Assembly (NCBI GenBank): GCA_022885665.1 | Contig: JAGQDJ010000110.1 | Span: 1 to 64,000, forward strand | Length of the DNA stretch: 64,000 nt | DNA from: Triops longicaudatus | Lineage: Eukaryota > Arthropoda > Branchiopoda > Notostraca > Triopsidae | Reading direction: 5' to 3' | Shown here: positions 9,429 to 20,326 of the stretch, in pieces | Layout: the number at the start of each line of letters is the position of its first letter | How positions within the stretch are numbered: the stretch's first letter is position 1 | Position numbers and translations under genes: made by a program | The notes under the pieces: model-generated | What the model was told of the DNA's origin: nothing | Seen by the model: the letters and a program-made list of their open reading frames with translations, nothing else | Databases searched by the model: none

Positions 9429-12400
9429 TCAATCAGATGGCGGCGTGGTAACTTTGTTTTTAGATTTTTTGGTGCTTCGTCGCACCGGCAGAAGCTGTTC
9501 AATTGGCAAAAACGGGGCTTGTGAGAGACCCGAAAATTGCCAGTTGTGTCTAGCAGTAGTGGCTACGGTCGTCGTTGACGTAACCGCTTTCTCACTGGGA
9601 CGATCCCCATCGTCGGACCGTTCGAGGAGTTCCAACGAGTCATTGCTTGGACTGTTTTCCGAACTGGCAGGGGCGTCAAATAAATGCTCTGTATATTGCA
9701 ACCATGGCTGGCCTATCTGCTCAGTTGTCGTGCTGGTACTCGACCGCCATTTGGATAATATATCTTTGAGTGATTCTTGGTTTTCCGAGTCGCCAGTTTC
9801 GGTACGTTTTGTTGACGTTACTCCTGCCGGTATTTCCTCCACTAATTCGATTACAGGCTCGTCGATCTCTTCGATTTTACCTTCAGAGAATTTAGGGTAG
9901 CTTGTAAGCTTGGGTACCGAAAGTGACGACTCTGATTCCATCATATTTTCCGGCCTGAAGACATGAGGCTCGGAGATATCGAGGGCTTGCGACTCGTAGT
10001 TTATTGACTGTCCAACCCACGGTTCTACACCGAAAGTCCGGGGCGTGTTGATCCACGTCGAGGATGAAACTGGACTTACAGATGTTATTTCAGGTGTAGT
10101 GGAAGTGCTCGCCCTGGAAGTCGTAATGACAGTCGTACTCGAGACAGTGGTAGATGTTGTGCGAAGAGTACTGGTAGCTATGTAGTCTTCTGGTTGTTCG
10201 TCATCTTCTTTCTTATTTTCTACACTTTCGTGGGACATGTCGGGGATTTCTGTTGTGGTGCTAGTGGCTATGGTGGTGGAAGATCTTTTCCATGGAGTTA
10301 CTTTGAGCTCTTCTTTTTCTTCCTCTTTTTTTTCTTCTTCTAAAACAAAAGTTGACTCGGTAGTCGTTGAGGGAATTCGTCTTCTTAGCCCAGGCTTACG
10401 TCTGTATGGACGATTAGATTGCTTAAATGGTTGCTCAGTTTCGGAGTCTTCCCCACTGGGAACTTCTTTGACCGGTTCCTCAAGATTAGACGATTCTGTC
10501 GTTGTCGATGTTGTCGTGCTACGCCACCTAGGTGTGAAAGTTCGCCGAGTGCTTGTTGTTGGCGCTTCTGTTGCGCTAGGTTGCTTGCGCGCAACTGGTT
10601 TTTCGTCTTCTTCTACTTCTTTGTCCGAGTTGGACGGATTTCCTCTTTTGTCGCCGTCCCCTAGCCTGGTTCGCGTAGGAAACTTGGGTCTAGTTCTTGA
10701 AACAGTAGGCCGGCGTGTAGTCGAAGTCGTCGTTGTGGTGCCACGAGTTATTTGCACATTCTTGGGAGACGAACTTTGGATGTCATTTTCAACTTTGGTG
10801 TCGCCTATCTTGGAAAGATCTCTGTTTTTGTTAGCTTGTTCTCTCAACTGCTCTAGCCGCTGGCGGTAAGCTGCTATACGACCCCCGCTGATGTCCGCTT
10901 TCGTTGCTTTCATTATTTTGGCAGTCGTTACAGGAACCGCGGTAGTACTCCGCGAGGACTCGGTAACCTCTTCAGGTTGTTCTGTCTCTTTAAGCATTGG
11001 AAATAGCCCTTCGTCTTGACCTGTAGCTGTAGAACCAGTTTTACTTTTCGCTGGAACGTTGTCGTCTACCTTAACACTTTGTGTGCCTTGACCCGTACGG
11101 GTGTTCGTGCTAGGGAGACGAGTTTTTAGTCTCGATCGGGTGAGGGATGGTGCGGTGCTGGCTTTGGTAGTAACTATAGGAGCTGTTGTAGTGGATGGTC
11201 TGAATGTGGTGGGCTTAAATTTCGTTGCGTCCAAGTCGTCTGGAAAGGGGAGTTCGGGCTCAGTCTCGTCGTCAGCTTCGTCAGTGTGGAACGGGGAGCT
11301 GGGATAGGGAGCTGGGGAACTAACGCTTTTGCTGCTTTCTTCAACTGCCGGTTGGATAGGGTAGGGCACCGGCGGAGGACGACTGAGGCCGTACACAGGT
11401 AACGGGGTGTCGTCTTCTTTGGGAGTTTGCGGCTTTTGGTAGATCTTTTGCGCAGGCCATCCTTCATCATCCGTCTCTTCGATTACATCCAAAGGCGCCT
11501 CTGGTTCGCTCTCTTCTGCCTGCGGTGGCGAGGAATACGGATAAGTGTCTTGAACTGACTCGGGCGCGGGATATGGACGAGTTTCTTGTCTTGGTAAGAC
11601 CGGGTTGTATGAATCGGGATCCTCTTCAATGACAGGGGAGTAAGGGAGAGAATCTGCTTCTGGGGCTGCCGGCACATCATTGTAAGGTTCTATGTATGGT
11701 GCCTGGTAGTCGAGGGAGTCATCATATGACGGAAGGGGAGGGCGTGTTGCGGGTTTTCGTTTGTAAACAATTAAATCCTTGTAAGGGTCTGGCGTGACAA
11801 CCCGTGGAGGAGCCTGCGTTGTGGTTGTCCTGGGTGGGGTAGGGCGATTCTGACGTTTGAGACTGATCATGTCTTTGTAAGGGTCTACTAAGAAGTCGCT
11901 CGGTGGTGCGGGTGGTCGTTCTGGGCCTACAGGGTACTTTGGGTACTCGGGTTGATTTTTAAGGGTTGGCAGATTATTCTGGTAGTATTCAGGTTTCTGT
12001 CGGTTGGTGTTAAGGGTCGGTTTGCTTTGCTGCTTCTGAAGGTACAGATTCGGTTCTTGTGCAAATTGATGTTTCGCGTTGTTGCCGTTAGAATGCAGGT
12101 TTGGCGCGTGTTGATCTGGAAAGGCGTTAATGTTGGGTGGGTAAGTTCTGGGTGGCGCTTGTGTGGGCGGTGATGGTCGTGGCGTTACTGGTGCTTTCTC
12201 TCTTAAAATGGGAGCAGGTTGACGAGGGGGGTCGTACGCCACTTCCGGGTACTTCCCTTGTGTCGCCTTAGCGGGGTAATACGAAGGTGGAGGTCCGGAA
12301 TTGTAAAATTGTTGCTGTGGCGTTTCAGCATAGTCGTAGTAATTGTTTTGCTGAGGGGATTGAGGTCGTTGGGTATCATAGCGAGAGCTCTCAGCCTGAG

Positions 12401-13010
12401 GTTTAGCTTGGGTACGTGTTGCAGGCGAAGAAGGACGTGAGATGCCTACGTTTTCCTTAAACTGTTCTGGTTGAAAGAAGGTTTTCTGCCGCCAGTCTTC
12501 TTCTGGGTACCATTGCTTGGTATGAACTGGGTTAACTTGCGCAGGAACTGCTGGTTCCTTTTCGAAGCCTTGATTGCGGGATTCGTACCTATCCCAATGG
12601 GATAGATCTTGCAAACCGGGTGCGTGATGGGAAGATTGGCCTTTGTAAGGCTGCGAAGCTGCTCGAGGTGCCACTGTGGTCGGGTGGAGATGCTCTTGAT
12701 AAGGCACTTCACGATCATTCAACCAAGCAGGTGTAAAGGCAGTCCATCCGCTAACGGGACGTCGCTGTGGCTCATGACGATTTGCGGAAATTGCGTAAGA
12801 TGAATCTGCGTAGCCTGATCTGCCTTCGAAGGCTGTTTGTCGGAGGTTCGGAATGTCAAAGACAGTCATAGCCATTTCCTGGAAGTTGATATGCGTTATT
12901 AATGGGTTCTTTGTCATAATTTTACATGCTTGTTCTTGAGCATTACTATCTTGGTAAAGTACACGACTAGTCAAGGAAATAAGAATCGTTTTGGAGTCAG
13001 AGCTAATCAT
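9429..13010 (-). CDS. Large Pro/Thr-rich, nearly cysteine-free low-complexity protein (1193-codon open frame)
   Basis: A single open frame of 1193 codons is far too long to arise by chance at this base composition. The N-terminal half is rich in Pro, Gln and Tyr and contains two copies of a DPYKD-(M/L)-I-x2-KR unit (antisense of about 11760-11890). The C-terminal half is rich in Thr and Ser, with basic W-(R/K)-x-S-T-T...STTTE modules alternating with acidic Glu/Asp blocks. A short helical stretch, RIAAYRQRLEQLREQANKNRD, sits near 10800-10880. The only cysteine is near residue 28. There is no signal peptide at the ATG at 13010, and a good acceptor (TTCCAG|GAAATGG, near 12886) suggests the first ~41 codons may be intron and the true 5' exons unfound. 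Composition fits a secreted, possibly O-glycosylated matrix or cuticle protein, like its CBM14 neighbour. No enzymatic domain is visible, and the function is unknown. Confidence 0.75.
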   Translation of the reverse strand: MISSDSKTILISLTSRVLYQDSNAQEQACKIMTKNPLITHINFQEMAMTVFDIPNLRQTAFEGRSGYADSSYAISANRHEPQRRPVSGWTAFTPAWLNDREVPYQEHLHPTTVAPRAASQPYKGQSSHHAPGLQDLSHWDRYESRNQGFEKEPAVPAQVNPVHTKQWYPEEDWRQKTFFQPEQFKENVGISRPSSPATRTQAKPQAESSRYDTQRPQSPQQNNYYDYAETPQQQFYNSGPPPSYYPAKATQGKYPEVAYDPPRQPAPILREKAPVTPRPSPPTQAPPRTYPPNINAFPDQHAPNLHSNGNNAKHQFAQEPNLYLQKQQSKPTLNTNRQKPEYYQNNLPTLKNQPEYPKYPVGPERPPAPPSDFLVDPYKDMISLKRQNRPTPPRTTTTQAPPRVVTPDPYKDLIVYKRKPATRPPLPSYDDSLDYQAPYIEPYNDVPAAPEADSLPYSPVIEEDPDSYNPVLPRQETRPYPAPESVQDTYPYSSPPQAEESEPEAPLDVIEETDDEGWPAQKIYQKPQTPKEDDTPLPVYGLSRPPPVPYPIQPAVEESSKSVSSPAPYPSSPFHTDEADDETEPELPFPDDLDATKFKPTTFRPSTTTAPIVTTKASTAPSLTRSRLKTRLPSTNTRTGQGTQSVKVDDNVPAKSKTGSTATGQDEGLFPMLKETEQPEEVTESSRSTTAVPVTTAKIMKATKADISGGRIAAYRQRLEQLREQANKNRDLSKIGDTKVENDIQSSSPKNVQITRGTTTTTSTTRRPTVSRTRPKFPTRTRLGDGDKRGNPSNSDKEVEEDEKPVARKQPSATEAPTTSTRRTFTPRWRSTTTSTTTESSNLEEPVKEVPSGEDSETEQPFKQSNRPYRRKPGLRRRIPSTTTESTFVLEEEKKEEEKEELKVTPWKRSSTTIATSTTTEIPDMSHESVENKKEDDEQPEDYIATSTLRTTSTTVSSTTVITTSRASTSTTPEITSVSPVSSSTWINTPRTFGVEPWVGQSINYESQALDISEPHVFRPENMMESESSLSVPKLTSYPKFSEGKIEEIDEPVIELVEEIPAGVTSTKRTETGDSENQESLKDILSKWRSSTSTTTEQIGQPWLQYTEHLFDAPASSENSPSNDSLELLERSDDGDRPSEKAVTSTTTVATTARHNWQFSGLSQAPFLPIEQLLPVRRSTKKSKNKVTTPPSD

Positions 13011-16000
13011 ATTATTTTTTTTTACGGGCTATGTCATATCTCACGCCACGGCGTTCTAAAAGGTCACACGAATCACACCAAAAAGTCAAAACTGTCTTGA
13101 GGCCGATTGACAAGTGGTGATTTCATGTCGTGGCGTTAAGTTGGTCACTGCTTATCTTTTGACCAAATATTTGAAAGTAGATCAAAAGTACGGAAAAAAG
13201 TATGTGAAAACACGTTAGTTGCTTAGCCATCGCTGTTTAAAGAATTCCTTAAATAAAGGTATTTGAAAGAAAGGTGACTCCGTTTATTTAATCACTATTG
13301 AAGTTTAACTGGATAAGAGCTTTTTATGCTGTGTAGACTTCATCGTAGTATTTTTTTTTCAGTTAGATGAACGGCGCGAGAATGACTTGTTTCCGTTGCG
13401 CAAGGATTCTTGTCACAAGCAAAATAGACTTTAACTAGATAACTGAACACTAGAACAGTGAGTTTTTGCTTACGTGAGGCTCGAAGTTCCGCAAACCGTG
13501 AGCCCGGCATAGCTGTAAGCCTAAAACGGAAGAAATTAACCAGTGAACGTTTTACTTGTTATTTTAGACACGTCTTACTTGACACAACAATTAAAATCCA
13601 TAACGTTTGTCCGATCATCTTGGAAGTTTTTCTGAATTTTACACTATAGTGTTGTCTTCCTTATTTAAATGTGTTTCTTATTAGTCGCACTATGCCATAA
13701 TCTAAGTGCACCGAGCACCTTGACGGTTTCAGAGCGAATTCTGAGCTTTGACTCCTCGGTGTGTTTGTACTTGAGCGTGAGAATTTTCTCCCATCGGCGT
13801 CTGCGCACTTCTTACCACAGCACGAAACAGTGGTAGCAGTGAAGCCAGGTAGAACATTCAGCCCCGACATGTAAGTGGTCTTGGTGTTTTGTAGAGGAGC
13901 GTTGTGCTTAGTCGTTACGGGGCTGTAAGTCGCTGGAACCCATCCTGCTGACCTACTCCTTGAAAACTAGCCTCAATTGTTACGCTGCCGGGATGCGCGG
14001 TTTGCGATGATAGTGTTTAGTCTCGTCAAATGGAGCAGAAATTCAAGCACTGCTGGGCAAGATCAGCCCTTTTAGACTTTTTCGTAGGTTATCATCACTG
14101 CCCTGTTAGTCATCATTAGCAAAAGTACAACGCCCTGAATGAAATGTGAAAGCGAGTTTCGTTTTCGTTTTACACAGTTCAGAGTAACGCTACAAAGCGC
14201 AAGAAAGGAAGTTGTGCGATGCATGCAAGAATTTCGCAAATTTCGATGAGTGAAATTTGCACCGCAAAAGCCATCGATTTTTCACCTGGTGGGCTAGAAG
14301 TTCAGCTTCATCCCATTGACCCACATTGTACAGGTTACTGTAGGCAAAACAGGTGTGTCCCGTAGAGTAATAAATCCTGTGTCCATGAATGAAGTTATCC
14401 CTCAGAGCCTCCTTGCTTTTTGAGTAAGTTTCAACTTAGTTTAGGACAGGAACATCTGCGGAAGGAGGGAAATGACCTTCTTTCAATTGAGAGCGATTTT
14501 CCAACCTCGACAAACCACAATAAAGGAGCACGAGGATATCGTTGATAAAAGGATAGAAGTTACCATTTTTCTGAAAACGGGGTTATAGACGTAGGGAGCT
14601 TGAACAAGTGCGAAATGTTTAGTTGTTTACATTATTCGAAAAGTAGATCATAAAGATTGCGCACAGCTGTCAGTAAAACTGGCTGACGCAGTTAAATATT
14701 ATAGTAAGCATTAAGCATTGTACTTTGTTTAGACAAGCACGAAATTTGTATACATAGTAATCGACAAACCAAGAATTTAGCTACAAAAACATTATTTTAT
14801 TTTTCAGCCATGATTTATTTTCTTGAATTTTTTTTAAGAGATTTTTTTTTAGATAAACTCTGAAAATAGAGCAGTATTATATTGTGAGGTGAGGAGTGGT
14901 TCAGTGTCAGAATAGTTCCTATAGAATATGTTAAATTCATTCGTATAATTATGTTACTAATTGGTATAATTATACGTTCGGTGGCTTCAGCAGACGTAAT
15001 GAACAACTGGAACTGACAAGCATAAACAAGCTTAAGATTTGGACCTATGCCAATTAACTGCTAAAGAACTGAAGAAAATAAATAAATAATAAGCCTTAGT
15101 ACAGCACCGTACGTACCATGTTACCATTACTGAGACCATAATTAAATTTAAAAAAATGGTAGCCTAGTTTTTAAAAATATAATGAAATATAGGAGCACAA
15201 ATAATAAACTCTGATCTCGAAATCTGATTATGGAAAACATTATTTTGTATGATGTCTCGGTGTCAAGTCATCCATTGTGGCCCACATTATGCGGCTAACG
15301 GTGTTGAAATCCATGCTTGTTTGTTTGTTGTTGTTGTTGTTTTTAAAAATAGTGAAAGCCTTTCTTTAAATATACATCATATGCGACCGACAAGCGTGTC
15401 AGTCCGGAACACTATTAAAACATGAAAGCATACTAGTCGAGTTAACTTAATAGTAGTGTACAATGTTTCAAAGCACCAAAAAATAGTAACTCATGAAATG
15501 TTTGTTCACAGCATTAGCAAACATATCAGTCCCCATTTGCGAGGCATAAGTACATCTAATGTTTCCAACTGTGACAAATGAAACTGCAATTACCAGCTTA
15601 CAAAGGTCTAAGTAAGAGCCTAAGGCTGTTTCATCTTTGAAAGTCAAGCTCATCTAACAAAAAAGCATATAGAAACATTTCAGTTATTGTCACAGACTTT
15701 CGAACCTTATTCTTTTGAAGTCGTAAACCTCAGTTTTCTCGCACATTTTTACATACTAGTGACGGTAAACCAGCAACAGGTTTTTAATTCCAATTCTATG
15801 AGCGTGTATTGAAGGCAATATAGTTTATTTGGTTAACAATTGTGCTTGCTATACCATGGGTGTTTTATTAGCGCATTCCACTGACAAATGAACGTCGTGT
15901 GTGAACATAGAATTAGAGGACCAGTTGCTACAAGTTAAAGTGCATTGAGAATGTTCTTAAAAGAAGGAACAACATCTGCGAAGAGTGTAATTTGCCTCCT

Positions 16001-17642
16001 GGAGACACTGTCCTAGATAGTGTAAATCATCCTACAGGAAACTTTGAGCGGATGGCACTCTAGGTCAGGTTGGCCTCTGGTGTAACAAAATTGTATAAAA
16101 ACTTGCCAGACCTTTTAAAAGTTAACGTATTCTTTTACACTTCCTTGTACTTTTTTCTTCAGAATGTCAACGGAGGTTAAAATAATGGGTAATAAATATC
16201 TATAAAAGAGACAGTTGCGTCTATAGACATGGCTTAGGTACCCGTTAGGTAATCTATTTGATTAAGTAACATAAGAAGGAAATGTATAGAAGAGTACAGA
16301 AAAGTTAGATTTGAGCTTAACTAGGAGTTTGTCAGAGAGAAATGGAAAAGTTTTAAATATGAGAAGTGGCACGACCTGCCACGGCCTCTTCCTTACGAAG
16401 TCTATTTTCAAGTCATTGAATCCCTAGAGAACAAACAATTTGCTATAGGCACACTTGAAAATAAAGACTTGCGTGATCGTTCAGTAGGTGTAAATAATGT
16501 ATACTCCCAGTTTCATTGTTTGGAGCAAAAAAGCAAGATCTGTTGCATGCTCCAAGCACAGAACGGGGCAAAAGGTTAGACTGACCAGAACAGAATGCAA
16601 AACCAACGGTATGAATCCTTGGATAATAACTACACATCATCTTTATGAATGTACATTTTGACGTTTGCAATGATGAAGTGGGTCAGAGAAGCTTTTTTAT
16701 TAAAGCAGCCTGAGCTTATCAATTGCGAAGAACCCTTCATGCGTTCCATGAAACAAATATGTTTACAGGTGAGTCCAATAATAAACACTGCCATAAAAAA
16801 TTACAGTTCATTACAGGCGAGATCTTTACATCGAAGCTTCGTACCCGCAAAACATACTAACTGCATTGGTGTGATGTCACAAATTGCATGACTGATCACG
16901 CGGAATGACTATCTTGCGGTGGTTTACTGCTTCTTCATGATGTGGACAGAATCAATAGAACGTTAAAAAACTTCAGCACGACGAAGCATATGAGGCCTAC
17001 TCCCGTGAGTTCATATAATTATCCAGTAACTCAGATAAATTTAAGGGACGAATCTTGTATACCATGGCGCTGCAAATGAGAAACTGTTTCCCCATCGGTG
17101 CCAAGTAGCTTGGGTTCCCGAACTGGAGAGGAAATATGTTTCAGTAATTGCAAGATTAGTTCGTCGAAGTTTGTCGAAGTGACAGATGTCGAAGTTTGGG
17201 GGGTTAAATGTGCGTTGTTGTGTGATTGGAGCATTAGGGATAATTAACAATGACACCTATGCTGATTTCCGGGTTTTGGCATCTGGATTGGTCGTTATGG
17301 TATAAGGGATGGCCGTTTTCACACGTACCCTCATACCTTGACTACAGATTTGAGCGTCACGGCAATTTAGTCATTCTTACCGCTAGGTGGCTATGTAATG
17401 TTTTGGTTCGGCTTCGGAAGCAAAACATCCATGTGCGCGTTGAAATTATGCAATCCATTTAATTGTTAAACATCTTTTGGAAGCCATGGTGTTGTGATTC
17501 CCATAGTCAAAAGACAAGTTTGTGACATGGGGCGAAGAATATAGTTGCCACCAGATCGAAGAACTCAATAAAGGTACAGTCCACAAATAACAAACCGTCA
17601 AGTTGGTGCAATTTTTAGCTTAGCTAGAGATGGAGCGCTGTA
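13011..17642. other. AT-rich spacer; possible 5' exons of the large minus-strand ORF not identified
   Basis: About 4.6 kb with only short ORFs and no domain I recognise. Minus-strand donors that could end an upstream exon of the 9429-13010 gene exist near 13473 and 13810, but the peptides before them do not look like signal sequences. A short GTT repeat lies near 15320-15345. Confidence 0.45.
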
Positions 17643-17825
17643 GCTCACAGCTGGCCCTGCAAGGTGATCGGCGAGTGCGGTTCCGTCTTGGTGCGTCTCA
17701 TCCCGGTGCCTCGTGGTACTGGCATTGTGTCTGCCCCAGTACGCAAGAAGTTGTTGCAAATGGCTGGTATTGAAGATTGCTACAACTCGGCTTGTGGTGA
17801 CAGTGGCACCTTGAGTAACTTTCTT
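17643..17825 (+). pseudogene. Ribosomal protein S2 (uS5) internal fragment, probable pseudogene
   Basis: The plus frame from 17643 reads PCKVIGECGSVLVRLIPVP, then RGTGIVSAP, KKLLQMAGIEDCYNSA and TLSNF. This is the highly conserved second half of the eukaryotic 40S protein RPS2 (uS5), which lines the mRNA channel. Only about 60 of some 290 residues are present. The frame opens without a start and without the preceding S5 domain, and after TLSNF it runs straight into unrelated sequence and a microsatellite. Several normally invariant positions are changed near the end (ACGDSGTLSNF where the family has a CTATLGNF-like sequence). A truncated retrocopy or a transposed exon is most likely. A real internal exon of a poorly placed gene is less likely because no flanking exons are seen. 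Confidence 0.7.
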
Positions 17826-17895
17826 TATCTGGATCGGGATCTGGATCTTTATCCCCCGCTTTATACGATTAGAATGACCCCACTCTGTGCGGCAT

Positions 17896-18515
17896 CATTA
17901 TTTTATTACTATTATTATTACTATTATTATTATAATTTGTATTATTTATTATTATTATTATTATTTATTATTTATTATAACTATTATTGTTTTTAATACT
18001 ATTATTATTATTAGTAGTAGTACTATGATTATTTTAATTATTATAATTATTACTATTATTATTATTATTGTTATCAGTATTATTAATATTATTATATTCA
18101 TTACTACTACTACTATTACTACTTTCTTTAATTCTACTTTCACTATTGTCTTTCTTATTACTTGCTGATATTATTAGTAATATTACTACTACTACTTTTT
18201 AAATATTATTACTACTACTATTACTATAACTAATACTGTTATTATTATTATTCACATTATTCTTATTATTATTAATATTATCACTTTTATTATTACTGTT
18301 ACTATGATTACTACTATTACTATAATTATAAATCTATAATATCATATTACTTTACTGTTCTTACTTTATTTTTACTTTTTACTTACTGCTATTATTACTA
18401 AAGTTATTATTGTTTCTAATATAACTACTATTACGACTACTTTCTTTCTTTCAGTCTACTTTAATATTACATTTCTTATTACTTACTACTAGTATTGTTA
18501 TTATTATTGTTATTA
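17896..18515. repeat. Long imperfect ATT/ACT trinucleotide microsatellite
   Basis: About 620 bp made almost entirely of ATT, ACT, AAT and related triplets on the plus strand, interrupted by short degenerate stretches. It creates spurious ORFs of Ile/Tyr/Thr and of Ile/Val on the two strands. It starts just 3' of the RPS2 fragment. The mosaic of ATT- and ACT-rich patches suggests an old array broken by substitutions. Confidence 0.9.
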
Positions 18516-19429
18516 ATGGAGATTCGAAAGTGTGCAACGGTGCTTCGGGCTATAATTTTTTCCGGGTTATTATTGTTATTGTTATTTCCGGGTTCACCTA
18601 TTCTTGTCTTTGGGTGTAACAATACCAACTTGACTTCTTAGTAACAGAAAATTTGCAACGTTCGATTCCATACGAACACCAAAACTTGCCACGTACGCGC
18701 TGGTATCGGCAAAATGTACATGCGAAGCCAAGGCGAAGAACTCTGGAGAAGCACGCACCCGCTACTGTCAGGGAATTACTATCCTCCTACCGTGATGTAC
18801 TTGCCGATCGAGCGCTCATGCGCGGCTTTGCGGCCGCTAGTATCGGCAGACAGAAAGCACCGGGTTATACCCGCGTTATCACGTACCAAGCACTACATAA
18901 TGCTGCTGTGCAGATTCATGACTACAGAGACAAGAAATTAAGGTGCATTTAACGAAGAGTTGTAAATTTTTCTAAAAAAAATATTATCTTTTTATAATTT
19001 ATTTTTCATTGATGTTTTTGTTATTGTCTTGTAATTCCGTTTTATTTCCGTGGCTTTGTATAAAGACTGATTGAAAGTTCATAAGATAAATACAAATTCA
19101 TATGTCGCTAAGCTTGTGAAATATACGAATGAAGAAAGTCTCGAATCAGGAAAAAAAACAACAAAAATGTGGGGAAAGGATTACGGACGTGATTTTAATC
19201 GTACACGTTATCAAAATAAATAATAATGGCTTACTTTCCTATACTTGTATAAAATGAAATGAAACTTGTACGAAATACCATAAGGCTTTAGTATATAATT
19301 TGAACAAACTTCCTACCAGAAAGAAGTCTATCAATAATCAAAGAACAGTACTAGTTGTAATCAGTGACGATATATACGTAACATATCGCCTGTTTGTTTT
19401 ATATTTCAAATGAGATCACTTACACATGC
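18516..19429. other. Spacer with an unexplained GC-richer block at about 18650-18950
   Basis: Between the microsatellite and the first SINE-like copy there is a block of about 300 bp that is clearly GC-richer than its surroundings. It stays open in two overlapping plus frames: a 99-codon frame without an ATG, and 75 codons from the ATG at 18714. Neither product resembles a family I know. The rest of the interval is AT-rich and featureless. Confidence 0.4.
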
Positions 19430-19680
19430 ATGTAATGCGCGAGCGGTCTAAGTCCTGGACTTGGGTTCGTGAGGTCGTGGGTTCGATTCCCGGTGTTTGA
19501 GGTTTGGGTTTTCAGAGGAAAAGACTCTGACAATCCCCTGTCCTGCCTCCTATGGTACCTAGTATATCCCAATAAAATGGGATTACCAAGGGTATCATTG
19601 GAAACAGCATAGGAAACAGGAAAAGGAATAAAGGGTGAACGAAGCCTCGAAAAGCATGATGCTAGCATCGTGCATCGCAC
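19430..19680 (+). mobile_element. tRNA-derived SINE-like element, copy A
   Basis: The head resembles a tRNA-Leu/Ser-type gene. A box-A-like TGCGCGAGCGG is at 19436-19446, and a perfect box B GGTTCGATTCC is at 19480-19490. The acceptor stem does not close, so it is not a functional tRNA. About 180 bp of unrelated body follows. Its final roughly 70 bp (from GAAACAGCATAGGAAACAGG, around 19605) aligns without gaps to the end of copy B near 25075-25145. Same head type, same A-to-B spacing, same tail and same orientation define a family. Ends are approximate and I found no clear target duplication. Confidence 0.6.
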
Positions 19681-20326
19681 TTTTTCCCATGTTATTCCTT
19701 ATTCCTCCTGAGACGCCCTCAGGGCATAACTTTATATTCAAGTTAAGTTTTTTCGCTTATTTCAAGGGCTAGCGAAATAATTCTTGCAGATTCGGAATTC
19801 CCGTGCGGAGAGGAATAATTTCCATAACTTATGTTGCCTATTTAAAAAGTTCGGTTATTGGAGTACGAGATGATATGGACATCTTTACTCATACTTGAAT
19901 ACCGTTTAGGTTGGTATGGTCACCCACATGAGGTAACCCACATGAGTATCTCCGTGTCTTCGCTCCTAAGGTCCAGGCCATCGGTCACTGCCTCTTTCTC
20001 TGCTCTGCCATTCAGAATCAGAAGCTGATTCAGAAGGATGATGTCTTATTTTACACTTTCACAAAGTGCAATTGTCGGCAAACTCTCTTGATTAAGAAAA
20101 TGAAGACGAAGAGAAAAATGGCACTTGAAATTCGTTCCGCAACAAGTTTTTATGTCTTGCTGGTCATGCGGGTCAATAGTCATACTCAATTAACAACAGA
20201 CGAACATTGCGTAGCAAAAGAAGCGCACACACAAGACGGCATGGCCAAGGAAACAACATTGCGGTGGTTTCTTTCTATGGAATTATTTTGCATTTGCCTC
20301 ATTATGTCTTAATCCACCTTTAAGAT
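19681..20326. other. Upstream region of MBTPS2
   Basis: About 650 bp without a recognised gene. It holds a short direct repeat of CCCACATGAG near 19923-19946. The MBTPS2 promoter should lie in its 3' part, but I see no decisive core element. Confidence 0.35.

Noticed and set aside
17887..18168. Ile/Tyr/Thr homopolymer-like ORFs on both strands
   Set aside because: Direct translation of the ATT/ACT microsatellite.
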